In this document: positions 28,901 to 37,711 of the stretch, in pieces
How positions within the stretch are numbered: the stretch's first letter is position 1
Layout of the letters: each line of letters opens with the position of its first letter
Source: Ignavibacteria bacterium
Lineage (GTDB): Bacteria; Bacteroidota; Ignavibacteria; Tepidaquicellales; Tepidaquicellaceae
Assembly: GCA_016710985.1 (NCBI GenBank)
Contig: JADJTX010000062.1
Location: forward strand, 1-64,000
Direction of reading: 5' to 3'
DNA length: 64,000 nucleotides
Notes under the pieces: model-generated
Database searches by the model: none
What the model saw: the letters and a program-made list of their open reading frames with translations, nothing else
What the model was told of the DNA's origin: nothing
Made by a program: the position numbers and the translations under genes

Positions 28901-29525
28901 TCTCAGATACCCACAGGGTTCACCGGTTTCTTCAAGTGTTTTTTCAAAAACAGTAAACTGGATTAACAGTACAAGTTCTGCATTTACCCTGAATCTTGCC
29001 GCATATGTAGAAGGATTTTACAATGCAGGAATTAATAAAATGACTCCTGATACGATGAGAGTTTATCTGAGAAACTCTTCAAGTCCGTATGCAATAATTG
29101 ATTCGGCTAAATCAGTTTTGGACAGTACAGGCACCGGAATATTTTCATTCAATAATGCTGTAAATAATACAGGATATTATATTCAGGTCAAGCATAGAAA
29201 TTCAATTGAAACCTGGAGCTTCGGTCTTCAGAGTTTCTCGGGAGGTGTAATGAATTACAACTTTACATCATCAGCATCACAGGCATTTGGTAATAACCTC
29301 AAGCAGATTGATTCATCACCTGTCAGATTTGGAATTTACAGCGGTGATTTAAATAAAGACGGAACTGTTGATCTTACGGATGTCATTCAGATAAGCAATG
29401 CCGCAAACATATTTGCTTCAGGATATTTAGTAACTGATGTCAGCGGAAACAACACGACTGATCTTACGGATGTTCTAACAGCTTATAATAATTCTTCTGC
29501 GTTTGTAAGTAGGGTAAAACCGTGA
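25953..29525 (+). CDS. Surface A: secreted protein with two anchor-J-like domains and dockerin-like C-terminus
   Basis: From the ATG at 25953 a signal peptide (PIISFIVATLVIIIMFNVKL) ends at SAQ. Two related domains follow at about 60-230 and 245-410, both starting with an (E)NF/DFE...FPP.GW pattern and ending LYLDNIKV, as in choice-of-anchor J/MAM-like domains. The middle is beta-rich. The last 180 residues are the shared C-terminal module: VEGFYNAGINKMTPDTMRVY, HRNSIETWSFG, then two dockerin-like calcium loops DLNKDGTVDLTD and DVSGNNTTDLTD, ending FVSRVKP. Predicted to be a secreted or surface-bound protein of 1190 residues. The gene is intact. Confidence 0.75.
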   Translation: MKPIISFIVATLVIIIMFNVKLSAQEVIIKSQTGEKKFDTKENLLSIKHESFPEQINKKPLSGIRQSFNTWKLNEDFESVAFPPDQWYAYNGWQQAGYSSYGTGNYSAYFCNFCCTQLFNELRTPYFTLSEEGDVLTFDAAYAPRGDSNGNVTDYLYIYYWNDSTSLWNYLITYDKDSLATAPPTNSAFYPTGTQWKTISVSLPVNTSQIYFFSDDQCGNNLYLDNIKVGQPPANNTVYMSENFSGSFPPAGWNTGSYWIYNSVSAYGIGTGSIMRELYNCNATSNDFITTPVFSPTVSGVNLLFDYAYAAYDYGSFDDLEIYGTSDGGNSFDLITTMSGNPISGELSTAPVSQNYFTPSNSEWESKIVSIPAGTTQLKFKVDNDCSNNLYLDNIKVQDSPPGNLYDAAVMAVFTKSKIPLYYGTPDTISAVILNNSDSSVSLKVFLNINGAGVHLDSLLTNVLPYEYKTVSFDPYNYLTYGSSDVSVSIGSDLNNSNNHKSVSSNVNYYTFRYSDTVINGAINYTQIGSFLNRYRANGEVVVTKVKMNVSNSANIAGQMYYAVVLNENGNLLARSNDYILKSSDANTLLTFIITDPKPYILDNSYFYAGIVQTAIMGETDPSVMGLNFYSDNNDVLRRNANYYGYVTPTGYNFYPVEQNNSSFDFAIETDTESRHFVDVGISDAGLKYDQYFSTNTYTPVCKVFNAGYTTKSFTVTRVHPLGGYTSTKTVSNLAPAAIATVVFDPWTFPVTNIEQPVSIYTGSVPGDGNYSNNSLVTTITPRVAKELCVLWQSERDRDSIVRAINSDGRYVNNFDTVRMNYTGSLKPWKNVYCLLKNASDYTPWLRDSMKIFLDNSTSLNKKSLMIFSDYISNNDQLGVNKTPEDTVFYRQYLKSAYISYDWAGNIPLSGRRFKGVGTFSGIMQDSLYLGNGYRPGLIRSVNGGTAAFKPKSASLSGNDSCNAVCYFGTNYNTFYMTNRYSDLRYPQGSPVSSSVFSKTVNWINSTSSAFTLNLAAYVEGFYNAGINKMTPDTMRVYLRNSSSPYAIIDSAKSVLDSTGTGIFSFNNAVNNTGYYIQVKHRNSIETWSFGLQSFSGGVMNYNFTSSASQAFGNNLKQIDSSPVRFGIYSGDLNKDGTVDLTDVIQISNAANIFASGYLVTDVSGNNTTDLTDVLTAYNNSSAFVSRVKP

Positions 29526-29699
29526 GAAGTGATAGCTGAGAGTTGAAACTTATGAAAAAATTTAAATATTAAAATGTCTTCTGCGCGAAAGCATGTATCT
29601 AATAACTTGAAGGATGGAACACGTTAAGGCACATAAATAATTATGTTCTTATCTTTTTCAATCCGATGTTTTTATGTCTTGTGTACATCCTTATTACTT

Positions 29700-29811
29700 A
29701 ATTATCGGGACTGTCCCCAAAGAATATTAACCACATAGTATCCCGATAGGGCTTGCACTATCGGGGTACTATGTAGTAAAAAATTATACTTTTTGGGCAG
29801 TTCCGGTAATT
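29700..29811. repeat. Nested inverted-repeat element between convergent genes
   Basis: Outer imperfect arms of about 23 nt (AATTATCGGGACTGTCCCC and its counterpart at 29789-29811) enclose an inner hairpin with 17-nt arms at 29733-29749 and 29758-29774 (one mismatch). It sits between surface A and the end of helical B and may also act as a terminator. The remaining part of 29526-29944 contains no gene; just after the surface A stop there are diverged 7-bp units. Confidence 0.7.
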
Positions 29812-29944
29812 TTTATATTTTATCAGAAGTCTCGAAAATATTACAGATATACGATTTACTTATTCAGAATAATTATTAGCTGAAAAAATATATCTTCTAT
29901 GCAGATAAATCTATGTGATTTTGTATTTTGAGATTTCAATTTAA

Positions 29945-31411
29945 TCAGACTCTGTGAAGTTTTTTCAGCTGATTTATTTTCATTGTAAAATAAGATATTG
30001 ATCCCGTCTTTCCATCTGTCATATCCTTTTCAAATTTTATCAGCTCATACTCATCAAAATTCAATTTAATTTTTAAAAGCCTGTAGACACTTGAAATAAA
30101 AATGTCATACCAGTTTTTATACTGTTCACTTACGGACTTATTTTTTTTAAGAAAATGTTTATGTGAATCCATAAGATATGTAAAGCTTTCAAAGTCATTC
30201 AGCTCATAATACAGCATACCCTGCAGATCTCTCAGATCGTATTTGAAAACAAAATGATCCGGCTTGATTTTCATGACACTATCCAGAGCTATTTCCCAAT
30301 TTTCTTTTGAGTAATTATAAAATGCATCAGTAAAATGATTCATATTATCTTTGAACTCAGGCAACAAAAGATCAAAAAAGTTATCCTTTACAAATTTAAT
30401 TAACTTATGATCCGACAGTCTTCCCGCCATTTTTACAATATTTGAATATGAATAAATATTCAGACCACCGTACGGATCCGTAAAAACATTTTCATCTATC
30501 TGCTTTTTATAATGCTCAAGAAATTCAAGCAATTTGTTATCTCCTTTTTTTGATGGCCGCAGATTTAAAGCATCTCCGAGATGGACATATAAATTGTATT
30601 TTTCTTCAAGAGAGAACAAATCTGAATTATCATGAAGATGTTTTTTAAAATTAAAATAGTTTTCAGTTTTACCGGGGTCAGCAAAAGCTAAATATTGAAA
30701 GTAGTAGACAGACAGAATTTTGTGATCTCGTTCATGCGGAATAACAGATCCGGTAATTAAATTAATTTTATCTGCCTGACTGAATAAAAATTCTGAAATA
30801 CTCATGCCTGAAAATTTATTAAGACCTATGGATAAGTTGGCAGCGTCACAATGGTATGCAGAAAATTTTACAACAGCATCATACATATATAAATCAGAGA
30901 CAGCATTTACTTCTTCATTAAGTTCAGACTGATAATTTGTATATAAATTGCAGTGATATATTTTTTTTAGTTTCAATTCCTGAATATCGGAATAGTAATT
31001 CTGATAGAACTTTCTTTCTTCAATTTTCTTAAGCAGTGATTCGTATTCGAGGAAAAATTTATTGTGGATCTTTCTTTTAGAAAGTGCATCCAGGTAAAGG
31101 AAAGATTTATCCGTGATGTTATCTTTGAGTTGCATCACTTCAATGAATTTCTCTGAAAGTTTTGAGAGATCAAAAATAAGATTCTTCAGGACACCCCAGT
31201 TATAACTTTTACCCGGATATAGCTGCTTCCAGATATTTTCTTTCCCAATCCCGTCACCTTTATAATCCGGCGAGTGCTTTTTAAGTGCTTCAAAGAATTT
31301 TACGGCATTGGGTTTCTTATTATAGAATGGCGATCTGACAAAATCATCAAACTGTAAGAGCTCATTCTTTGTAAATGATCTTAAGATCTGGATAAGTAAT
31401 AAGTTTTTCAT
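29945..31411 (-). CDS. Helical B: intact member of the helical family
   Basis: This 488-residue protein shows the family in complete form. The start is QILRSFTKNELLQFDDFVRS, then SPFYNKK, the YPGKSYN motif near residue 68, and SKLSEKFIEV. After this come long amphipathic helices with TPR-like spacing. Unlike its paralogues, the C-terminal end (FTMKINQLKKLHRV) lacks the W-L-x-x-K-L motif. No signal peptide or membrane span is present, so it should be cytoplasmic. It is divergent from surface B with about 600 bases between, where a small frame lies at 31691. Function unknown. Confidence 0.7.
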   Translation of the reverse strand: MKNLLLIQILRSFTKNELLQFDDFVRSPFYNKKPNAVKFFEALKKHSPDYKGDGIGKENIWKQLYPGKSYNWGVLKNLIFDLSKLSEKFIEVMQLKDNITDKSFLYLDALSKRKIHNKFFLEYESLLKKIEERKFYQNYYSDIQELKLKKIYHCNLYTNYQSELNEEVNAVSDLYMYDAVVKFSAYHCDAANLSIGLNKFSGMSISEFLFSQADKINLITGSVIPHERDHKILSVYYFQYLAFADPGKTENYFNFKKHLHDNSDLFSLEEKYNLYVHLGDALNLRPSKKGDNKLLEFLEHYKKQIDENVFTDPYGGLNIYSYSNIVKMAGRLSDHKLIKFVKDNFFDLLLPEFKDNMNHFTDAFYNYSKENWEIALDSVMKIKPDHFVFKYDLRDLQGMLYYELNDFESFTYLMDSHKHFLKKNKSVSEQYKNWYDIFISSVYRLLKIKLNFDEYELIKFEKDMTDGKTGSISYFTMKINQLKKLHRV

Positions 31412-31497
31412 ATGTACTCAAAACTATTATCACGGAAGAGAAAAGCGCTTTCTATATTTTGCCTTTCACTGCCCTATGTAAAATCGAAAAATTATTC

Positions 31498-31529
31498 TTT
31501 GGAAAATTAACTGACAGATGATAACTTAC
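31498..31529 (+). promoter_or_regulatory. Weak candidate promoter for the surface B leader
   Basis: TTTG (31498-31501), 20 bases, and TAACTTAC (31522-31529) partly match the TTTG-N20-TAnnTTTG form; the second box is off at two positions. It would read into the small ORF at 31691 and then surface B. Confidence 0.3.
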
Positions 31530-31690
31530 TTCAATTTTGAATCAGAGATTCATAAATATTCCATGTCATATAAAATAGAGTTATCAAATGAAAGAATCGC
31601 AAAATGATAAAAAGTATAAGAACATTCAACTGTAAAAATCAATTATTAGACACTAATTCAATTATTCCAACCAGGAAATCAATTTCAAAC

Positions 31691-31879
31691 ATGAATAAAT
31701 ACAGGTTGTCCGAACCTCAGTTAAAACACATCAGCAAAAAGATAATCCGTAAGGGTCTGAATTTAAAACAGCAAGAGCTGAAATTACTTTTGACAGAGCT
31801 TATCAGCAGAATGAACCAAAACCGGCACGTTAGTAAGATCGGAATAAATGCAGATAAAAATGACATAGCGTCAAAATAA
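31691..31879 (+). CDS. Small helical protein in front of surface B
   Basis: The ATG at 31691 gives 62 residues; an upstream ATG at 31604 would give 91. The product is basic and helical (LSEPQLKHISKKIIRKGLNL, LKLLLTELISRMNQN). The stretch LKLLLTEL resembles LKSLLTEL in the small ORF in front of surface C (37378), which has the same position between a divergent helical gene and a surface gene. It may be a small conserved partner, or a leader peptide. It is not recognised. Confidence 0.4.
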   Translation: MNKYRLSEPQLKHISKKIIRKGLNLKQQELKLLLTELISRMNQNRHVSKIGINADKNDIASK

Positions 31880-32013
31880 TTTTACAATAAAAGAAATACA
31901 CTAAATAAAATAAATTTAATTGAACCAAAACATTATGGACACCTGATTGATGTAAATCGTAAATCGTATTTTCAAATAATATTAAAAATCAAAAACTTAA
32001 ACGCAATCAAAAA

Positions 32014-35000
32014 ATGAAAAATCTAAGAAAGAAAAAATTGCAATTATCAATTCTTCTCTATGGCTTGTTTGCCGTTACAATTAAGGCAAGTGCAGTACCG
32101 CTTACAGGAACAAAAAATATTCCGGGAGATTATGCAACACTGTCTCTTGCAATTACAGATCTGAATAATCAGGGAGTCGGAGCAGGGGGAGTTACAATAA
32201 ATTTGCTTTCAGGAAATCCTCAGACAGCGCCTTCCGGAGGTTATGTAATCGGAGGAGTCGGTTCATTGGTTTTGACAACTACAAGCGCATTGAATCCTGT
32301 CATAGTAACCGGAAATGGAAATACAATCACAGCACCATCTAATCAGACGCCCGGTGTATTGACTGATGGAATATTTAAACTGATTGGTGCAGATTTTATC
32401 ACCGTTTCAGGATTCGTAATGATAGAAAATGCTGCGAATACAATTACAGCCGATGGAACAAACAATATGACAGAATGGGGAGTTGCATTGCTTTATGTAA
32501 CCACTACAAACGGCGCTCAGAATAATGTAGTTCAGAATAACACAATCACATTGAACAGGGCTTATCAGAATACCTATGGAATTTACAGTAGTTCTACACA
32601 TTCAGCAACTTCTCCCACAGTAAGTGCTTCATCTCTTACTGCTGCAGGCAGCAATAGTAATTTAAAAATTTACGGCAATGCAATTTCAAATGTAAATTTT
32701 GGAATTGTCAATTCCGGTCCTGCCGGAGCGACAGATATTAACATTCTATTAGACATAGGAGGAACATTGCCTGCGCAGGGAAATTCAATTACCAATTTTG
32801 GAACAACCGGAACTCATTCACCGTTTACCAGCATTCCAAGTTCTGTAGTTTACGGAATTTATGTGCAGTACACGGTGAACATTAATATTGCAAATAATAC
32901 CATCATTAGCTCAAACGGCGGAACAACAGCCGGTGCTTCTTTAAGGGGTATTAATATTGACGGATTCTTTTTTGACACGTCAGGTACTTTTTTTACTGTA
33001 ATCAATAAAAACAGTATTTCTCTGCGAAGCGGTTTGGGAGCAATGTCTATTGTTGGAATTACAGTTACTCAAACTTCAACAACACCTTCATCATCTGTTG
33101 CAATCATCAATAATGATTTCAATACAACAACACATACCGTTGCTGCTTCAGGAGTTATTATTTTTATACAGAATTTTGCTCCGACTCTTATGCAGGATAT
33201 CAGCGGAAATACTTTTACTAATATTTCCTGTAATACAACCGGCAGTTTAACTTTCATTGCAATTTCAGCAGCATTGACAGCGTCAGCATGATGAATATAA
33301 ATTCCAACTCAATTAATACAGGCTATACAAAAGCAACCGGAGCTACAATATTTTTTCTACTTCGGCAGCTTCAGTCAGTGGAAGTATTCTGAATGTGAAA
33401 AATAATAATATTTCCAACATAACATGTGATGCCTTTACGGGAATCGAATGCAAAGACGGAGTATCAATAGTGAGCGGACCTGTTAAATCCATAAATACCA
33501 ACAAATTCGAAAACATCATCACAACACAGTCACCGGTTATAATTTCAATAGATAAAAGCGGGGCAAACTCAACAGTAAATTCTAATATAATAAGAAATAT
33601 TTCCATCAGCGGCAGTACATCTCCGGGATTTTCAGCAATACTTCTGGGAAGTCTGAATCAACCGGCATTAACGGTAAGTCAGAACAAAATTCAGCTGATA
33701 TCACGCAATGCCAGAATAACCGGAATAGAGAACAGATCACTAAATGCAAATATCAGTAACAATACAATATCTGACATTACAGCATCAGCTGTGATTACAG
33801 GCATCAGTTCATCCGGTTCAACCATTCTGAACATTTTCAAAAACAAAATATGCGGTTTTCTGGGAACCGGTACGGGCGGCGGCGGCACCGGTATCTCTGT
33901 TACAGGCGGAACACAGACAAATATATACAATAATCTTATTGGAAATCTGAAAGCTCCAAATTCAAATTCATCAATGTCATTAAACGGATTATCTGTTACA
34001 GGCGGAACATCAGTAAATCTGTTTAACAATACAGTACATCTGAATGCATCAAGTACCGGAGCGTCATTTGGCGCGAATATTCTGCTTGTCGTAACTTCAA
34101 TAAACTTTACAATGAGAAACAACATTTTTGTAAATTTATCAACTCCAGGTCCGACCGGAAGAAATGTTGTTTATTTCAGAAGCGATGCTTCACTTTCAAA
34201 TTATCAAAGTGAATCCAACAATAATTTATTCTTTTCAGGAACACCTTCTGCAAACAATCTTATGTTTTTTGATTTTACAAATTCGGATCAGACAATGGCT
34301 GCATATAAATCACGTGTAGCTCCCGGAGATTCAAATTCAATTACAGAAAATCCATCTTTCTTAAGTCTGATTGATTCATCAGCAAACTTCCTTCATATAA
34401 ACGCTGCAGTTCCAACTTCAATCGAAAGCGGCGGAAAGAATGTTACAAGTCCTGTCGTAATAACAGATGACATTGACAATGAAATCAGACAGGGAAATGC
34501 CGGATATACAGGAACGGGGACATCACCAGATATAGGAGCTGATGAATTTAACTCGGGTTCATCAAAAAATCTGAATCTTACAATGCTGATTCAGGGATTT
34601 TATGATTCAGGAACAAATTCTATGGTTCGTGATACAGTTCGGATTTATTTGAGAAACAGTTCATCACCTTATGCAATAGTTGATTCAGCGAAGGCATATT
34701 TAAGTTCAACCGGTGCAGGAATATTCTCATTTCAAAATGCATTAAACGGTGTCAACTATTATTTACATTTAAAGCACAGAAATTCGATTGAAACATGGAG
34801 TAAAACAGCTCAGACATTTACCGGCAATTCAATGAGCTATGATTTCACCACGGCAAACACTCAGGCTTTCGGGAATAACATGATTCAGGTTGATACAAGT
34901 CCGGTGAGATACGGAATATACAGCGGTGATGTGAATCATGACGGAAACATAGATTTAACTGATGTAACTCTTGTATTTAATAGTGCGAGCAGTTTTTTTT

Positions 35001-35212
35001 CGGGATACTTAAATACTGATCTGACCGGTGATAATAATGTTGACCTCACTGATCTGACAATGACTTTTAATAATTCGGCTGGGTTTGTTTCTTTAGTGAA
35101 GCCGGGAGGTTATTATAAAACCGTGAGACAATTTCAAATTTCAAATTACAGATTGCAAATATTATTGGTTAATGAAAATGATCATTTAATATTTGCAGTC
35201 TGTAACTCGTAA
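32014..35212 (+). CDS. Surface B: secreted beta-helix protein with shared C-terminal module, two frameshifts
   Basis: A signal peptide (LSILLYGLFAVTIKASA) leads to a long right-handed beta-helix region: NNVVQNNTITLNRAYQN, IANNTIISSNGG, NNNISNITCDAFTGIE and many N-T-I/N-I-S rungs. Frames shift at about 33285 and 33350 (a T7 run). The shared C-terminal module starts near 34573 (LTMLIQGFYDSGTNSM) and includes DVNHDGNIDLTD and DLTGDNNVDLTD. Instead of stopping after the usual FVS-x-V-K-P, the frame continues for 26 residues through 7-bp repeat DNA to 35212, so the original stop has probably been lost or shifted. Total about 1060 residues. Confidence 0.65.
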
Positions 35213-35246
35213 TTTAACTTGTTTGTAATATGTAATTTGTAAATTT

Positions 35247-35453
35247 CCGCCGCTGCTGGTGTTTCAAAAAATTTGCATTAAAAAATTGTAATCTGTTTAA
35301 AATGCAGGTGCAAATTTTTTGAGTACCAACAGCCGAAACACTCTAAGTTGTCGTCAGATTATTATTGCTGTTGGTGACCCAAAAGTTTGCTTAACGGTTG
35401 CTGCTTAATTGTAATTATTATCTGCAAACTTTTGGGAACACCAACAGCGGCGA
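35247..35453. repeat. Composite element: hairpin repeats H6 and H7 in inverted orientation
   Basis: H6 (35247-35334) begins CCGCCGCTGCTGGTG and H7 (35367-35453) ends CCAACAGCGGCG. Both have the arm CAAA(A)AGTTTGC / GCAAACTTTTGG with different loops. They face outward around about 32 bp, the same layout as at 4259-4524, 31 kb away. Confidence 0.7.
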
Positions 35454-35454
35454 A

Positions 35455-35632
35455 ACGTGAAACGTGAGACGTCAAATGTCAGACGTCAAACGATATTGTA
35501 TTTCAGAATTCGTAACTCGTAACTTGTAACTCGTAACTTGTAACTCGTAACTCGTAACTCGTAACTTGTAACTCGTAACTCGTAACTCGTAACTCGTAAC
35601 TCGTAACTCGTAATTCGTAACTCGCAAATTCC
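35455..35632. repeat. 7-bp tandem repeat array (CGTAACT, about 17 units)
   Basis: Five units of CGTGAAA/CGTCAAA type (35455-35492) are followed, after about 18 bp, by about 17 units of CGTAACT with single-base variants (TGTAACT, CGTAATT) up to 35632. The array lies between the H6/H7 element and the 3' end of helical C. A 60-codon minus-strand frame through it is only repeat translation. Confidence 0.9.
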
Positions 35633-35663
35633 AACTGCAAATTCCAAATCCCAAATTCTAAGT

Positions 35664-37129
35664 TCAATTCTCCATCAGCTTTTCAATCAGCCAGTCTCTG
35701 TGAAAAAGATGTTTTTCTTTCTTGATCTCGTTAGTTAAAGATTCGCTTTCGTAAGAGTCGGGATCAACTTTTAATTTGAGAAGTTTGCTGTAACACTTCA
35801 GAAAATTTTTGATCGAGCCTCTTGTTTCTTCGACTATATCTTTTGAGTCTGAAGCATAATGTTTGAAAGTATCAATTAAAGAAAGAGCCGGATCTTCGAG
35901 GTTAAGTTCATAATAAATTTTCAGCATAAGGATTTTTACATCGACTTTAAGTCTCGTCAGATCATATTTTACTTTTGAGATATGCTCAAGTGATTTTTCA
36001 AATTCACCTTTACCGAAGCTGACAACGGCTTTTGAATAATATTTCATATTGTCACGGTATTCAGGCTGCAGCTCATCAGTAAAATGATCAATGAAATCAT
36101 CAGCCCAGTCAAATTTTTTAAATGAAGTTGAATACATTATTGCATTTCTGTAAAAGGCAGGATGCATAAAATCTTCATCTGATGCTTTGTAAGCCTTATC
36201 TTCAACACAGGACACTGTAATTTCAAACAGCTCTTTCCTTTTGAAATCATTTTCCCAGTCAAGCCCAGAACCCAGAATATTCATTAGGTCTGCATAGAAA
36301 AAATTCTTTTCAAATCTGGAAATACTGTTTATGTATTTAAAGAATATTTCCTTTGCTTTTTTATAATACTCCAGGTCGTTGTTGTTTGTAATGCTTTTGT
36401 AAGTATAATAGCTAAATGAAATTTTGGGATAGTTCGCATGCTCTTTGAACGTTTCAATTACTTTTTCAAGATCTATCGCCTCAAGAAGCTTATCGGGAAA
36501 TTTATTTTCCGGCTTCACATTACTGTAAGTTTCTTCAAGATATTTTGTTTTGGCTGTCCATATAAGATTCAGAATAAAGTGTGCAGAATTCCATTCAAGC
36601 GCAGTGATACCGTGCCCGATAAATTTCGGATAATCAAGAGTGTAGGCGAAATAACGCGTATTGAGAAGTTCAAGATGAAAATATTCCAGCGCCTTTGTTG
36701 CCGATTCTTCATTCAGCTTATCAATAACTTGAAAAGAATCACCAAGATACTGTTCATAAAACTTAGCAAGATTTCTGTCAAGCAGTCCTTTTAGAATAGT
36801 TCTGTTCTTCAGTGGAACATCATCTCTTACAGTTGTAAAGAAAATGAAATCAGTGACTGCTTTTAAGAGTGCGGAAGAAAGGTTTCGGGCAATATTTTTG
36901 ATTTCTTATCTGAAGCATCTGCACCAGGATAAAGTTCTTTAATAATATTTTCATCACTGATTTTTACAGGAGGAAATTCCGGATAATGTTTTTTAAGGAA
37001 ATTGAAAAGTGGAAGAGGATCTCTTTCTTTTTTGAAGAAAGGGGATTTAAGAAATTTTTCAAATTCAGAAATTTCCTGATGGGAAAATGTTTTAAGAAAT
37101 GAAATTAACTTTGTATCTCTATTGACCAC
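35664..37129 (-). CDS. Helical C: member of the helical family, one frameshift
   Basis: The start has the family motifs FLKTFSHQEISEFEKFLKSP, FFKKERDPLPLFNFLKKHYP and ELYPGAD. The frame then breaks near 36895 in an A-rich stretch; the correct frame continues ARNLSSALLKAVTDFIFF and stays open for 400 codons to 35664. The end RDWLIEKLMEN matches the family's C-terminal motif. With one base restored the protein has about 488 residues, the same as helical B, D and E. No signal peptide. It is divergent from the small ORF at 37378 and surface C. Confidence 0.65.
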
Positions 37130-37329
37130 AGCATTGACAATTCAGGTTGACCGCTTAATAAGTTGGAGGTTTCTTTCGCCGCGAATTTCGGAATTTATCC
37201 TTTCGAGGGGTACTTGTTGTAAAATATTTTTCGATACAAAATAGTTAAAAAAAGTAACTAAATCTAATCTTTTATGCTAAAAAGTAATCTTTTCCTGAAA
37301 TGAATTCGATATAACCGATAATAAATTTC

Positions 37330-37360
37330 TTTGCAGGATTATTTCATATTCTCTAATTTG
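37330..37360 (+). promoter_or_regulatory. Candidate promoter in front of the small ORF and surface C
   Basis: TTTG (37330-37333), 20 bases, then TAATTTG (37354-37360, one base shorter than TAnnTTTG). Transcription would begin near 37367, eleven bases before the small ORF, and could run on into surface C. Confidence 0.5.
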
Positions 37361-37377
37361 CATCTAAATTTAAATTA

Positions 37378-37698
37378 ATGGATGAAAATAAGTTAAAGTC
37401 TCTTCTGACAGAGTTGAAAGCAAAAGTAAAAGAGTCCTCCGGAAAAATCAGGGAAGATAAGCTGATATATATGATAAATCTTATGGCAAGGACCGAAATG
37501 GAATTGAGAAAAAATGGAAACATCTGCACGGAAGAATTAGAAAAAGAGATCATGAAGTTTGTATCAGATGACAAATTCAAACAGGAAAATAAATTAAAAA
37601 TAATATCAAATAATAACTTATCAATTAAAAACAACCATTATGAAAAAAAATCTTACAGTAAACAGTTGGAATATTTGTTCTTCAGAAAAAGCTTTTAG
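37378..37698 (+). CDS. Small helical protein in front of surface C
   Basis: This 106-residue product is charged and predicted helical for its first 70 residues (ENKLKSLLTELKAKVKESSG, LIYMINLMARTEMELRKNG); the last 25 residues are low in conservation signals and may result from a missed stop. It lies directly downstream of a promoter and ends 13 bases before the surface C start. Its LKSLLTEL segment recalls LKLLLTEL of the small ORF before surface B. A regulator, chaperone or leader ORF is possible; no family is recognised. Confidence 0.5.
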   Translation: MDENKLKSLLTELKAKVKESSGKIREDKLIYMINLMARTEMELRKNGNICTEELEKEIMKFVSDDKFKQENKLKIISNNNLSIKNNHYEKKSYSKQLEYLFFRKSF

Positions 37699-37711
37699 TA
37701 TCAGTTCAGGA

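Noticed and set aside
35511..35625. CRISPR array
   Set aside because: The units are 7 bp without spacers, and no cas genes are present in the window.
35472..35654. 60-codon minus-strand frame of repeated V-T-S-Y-E-L-R
   Set aside because: It is a translation of the CGTAACT tandem array; three 7-bp units give seven codons, so the repeat stays open by arithmetic.
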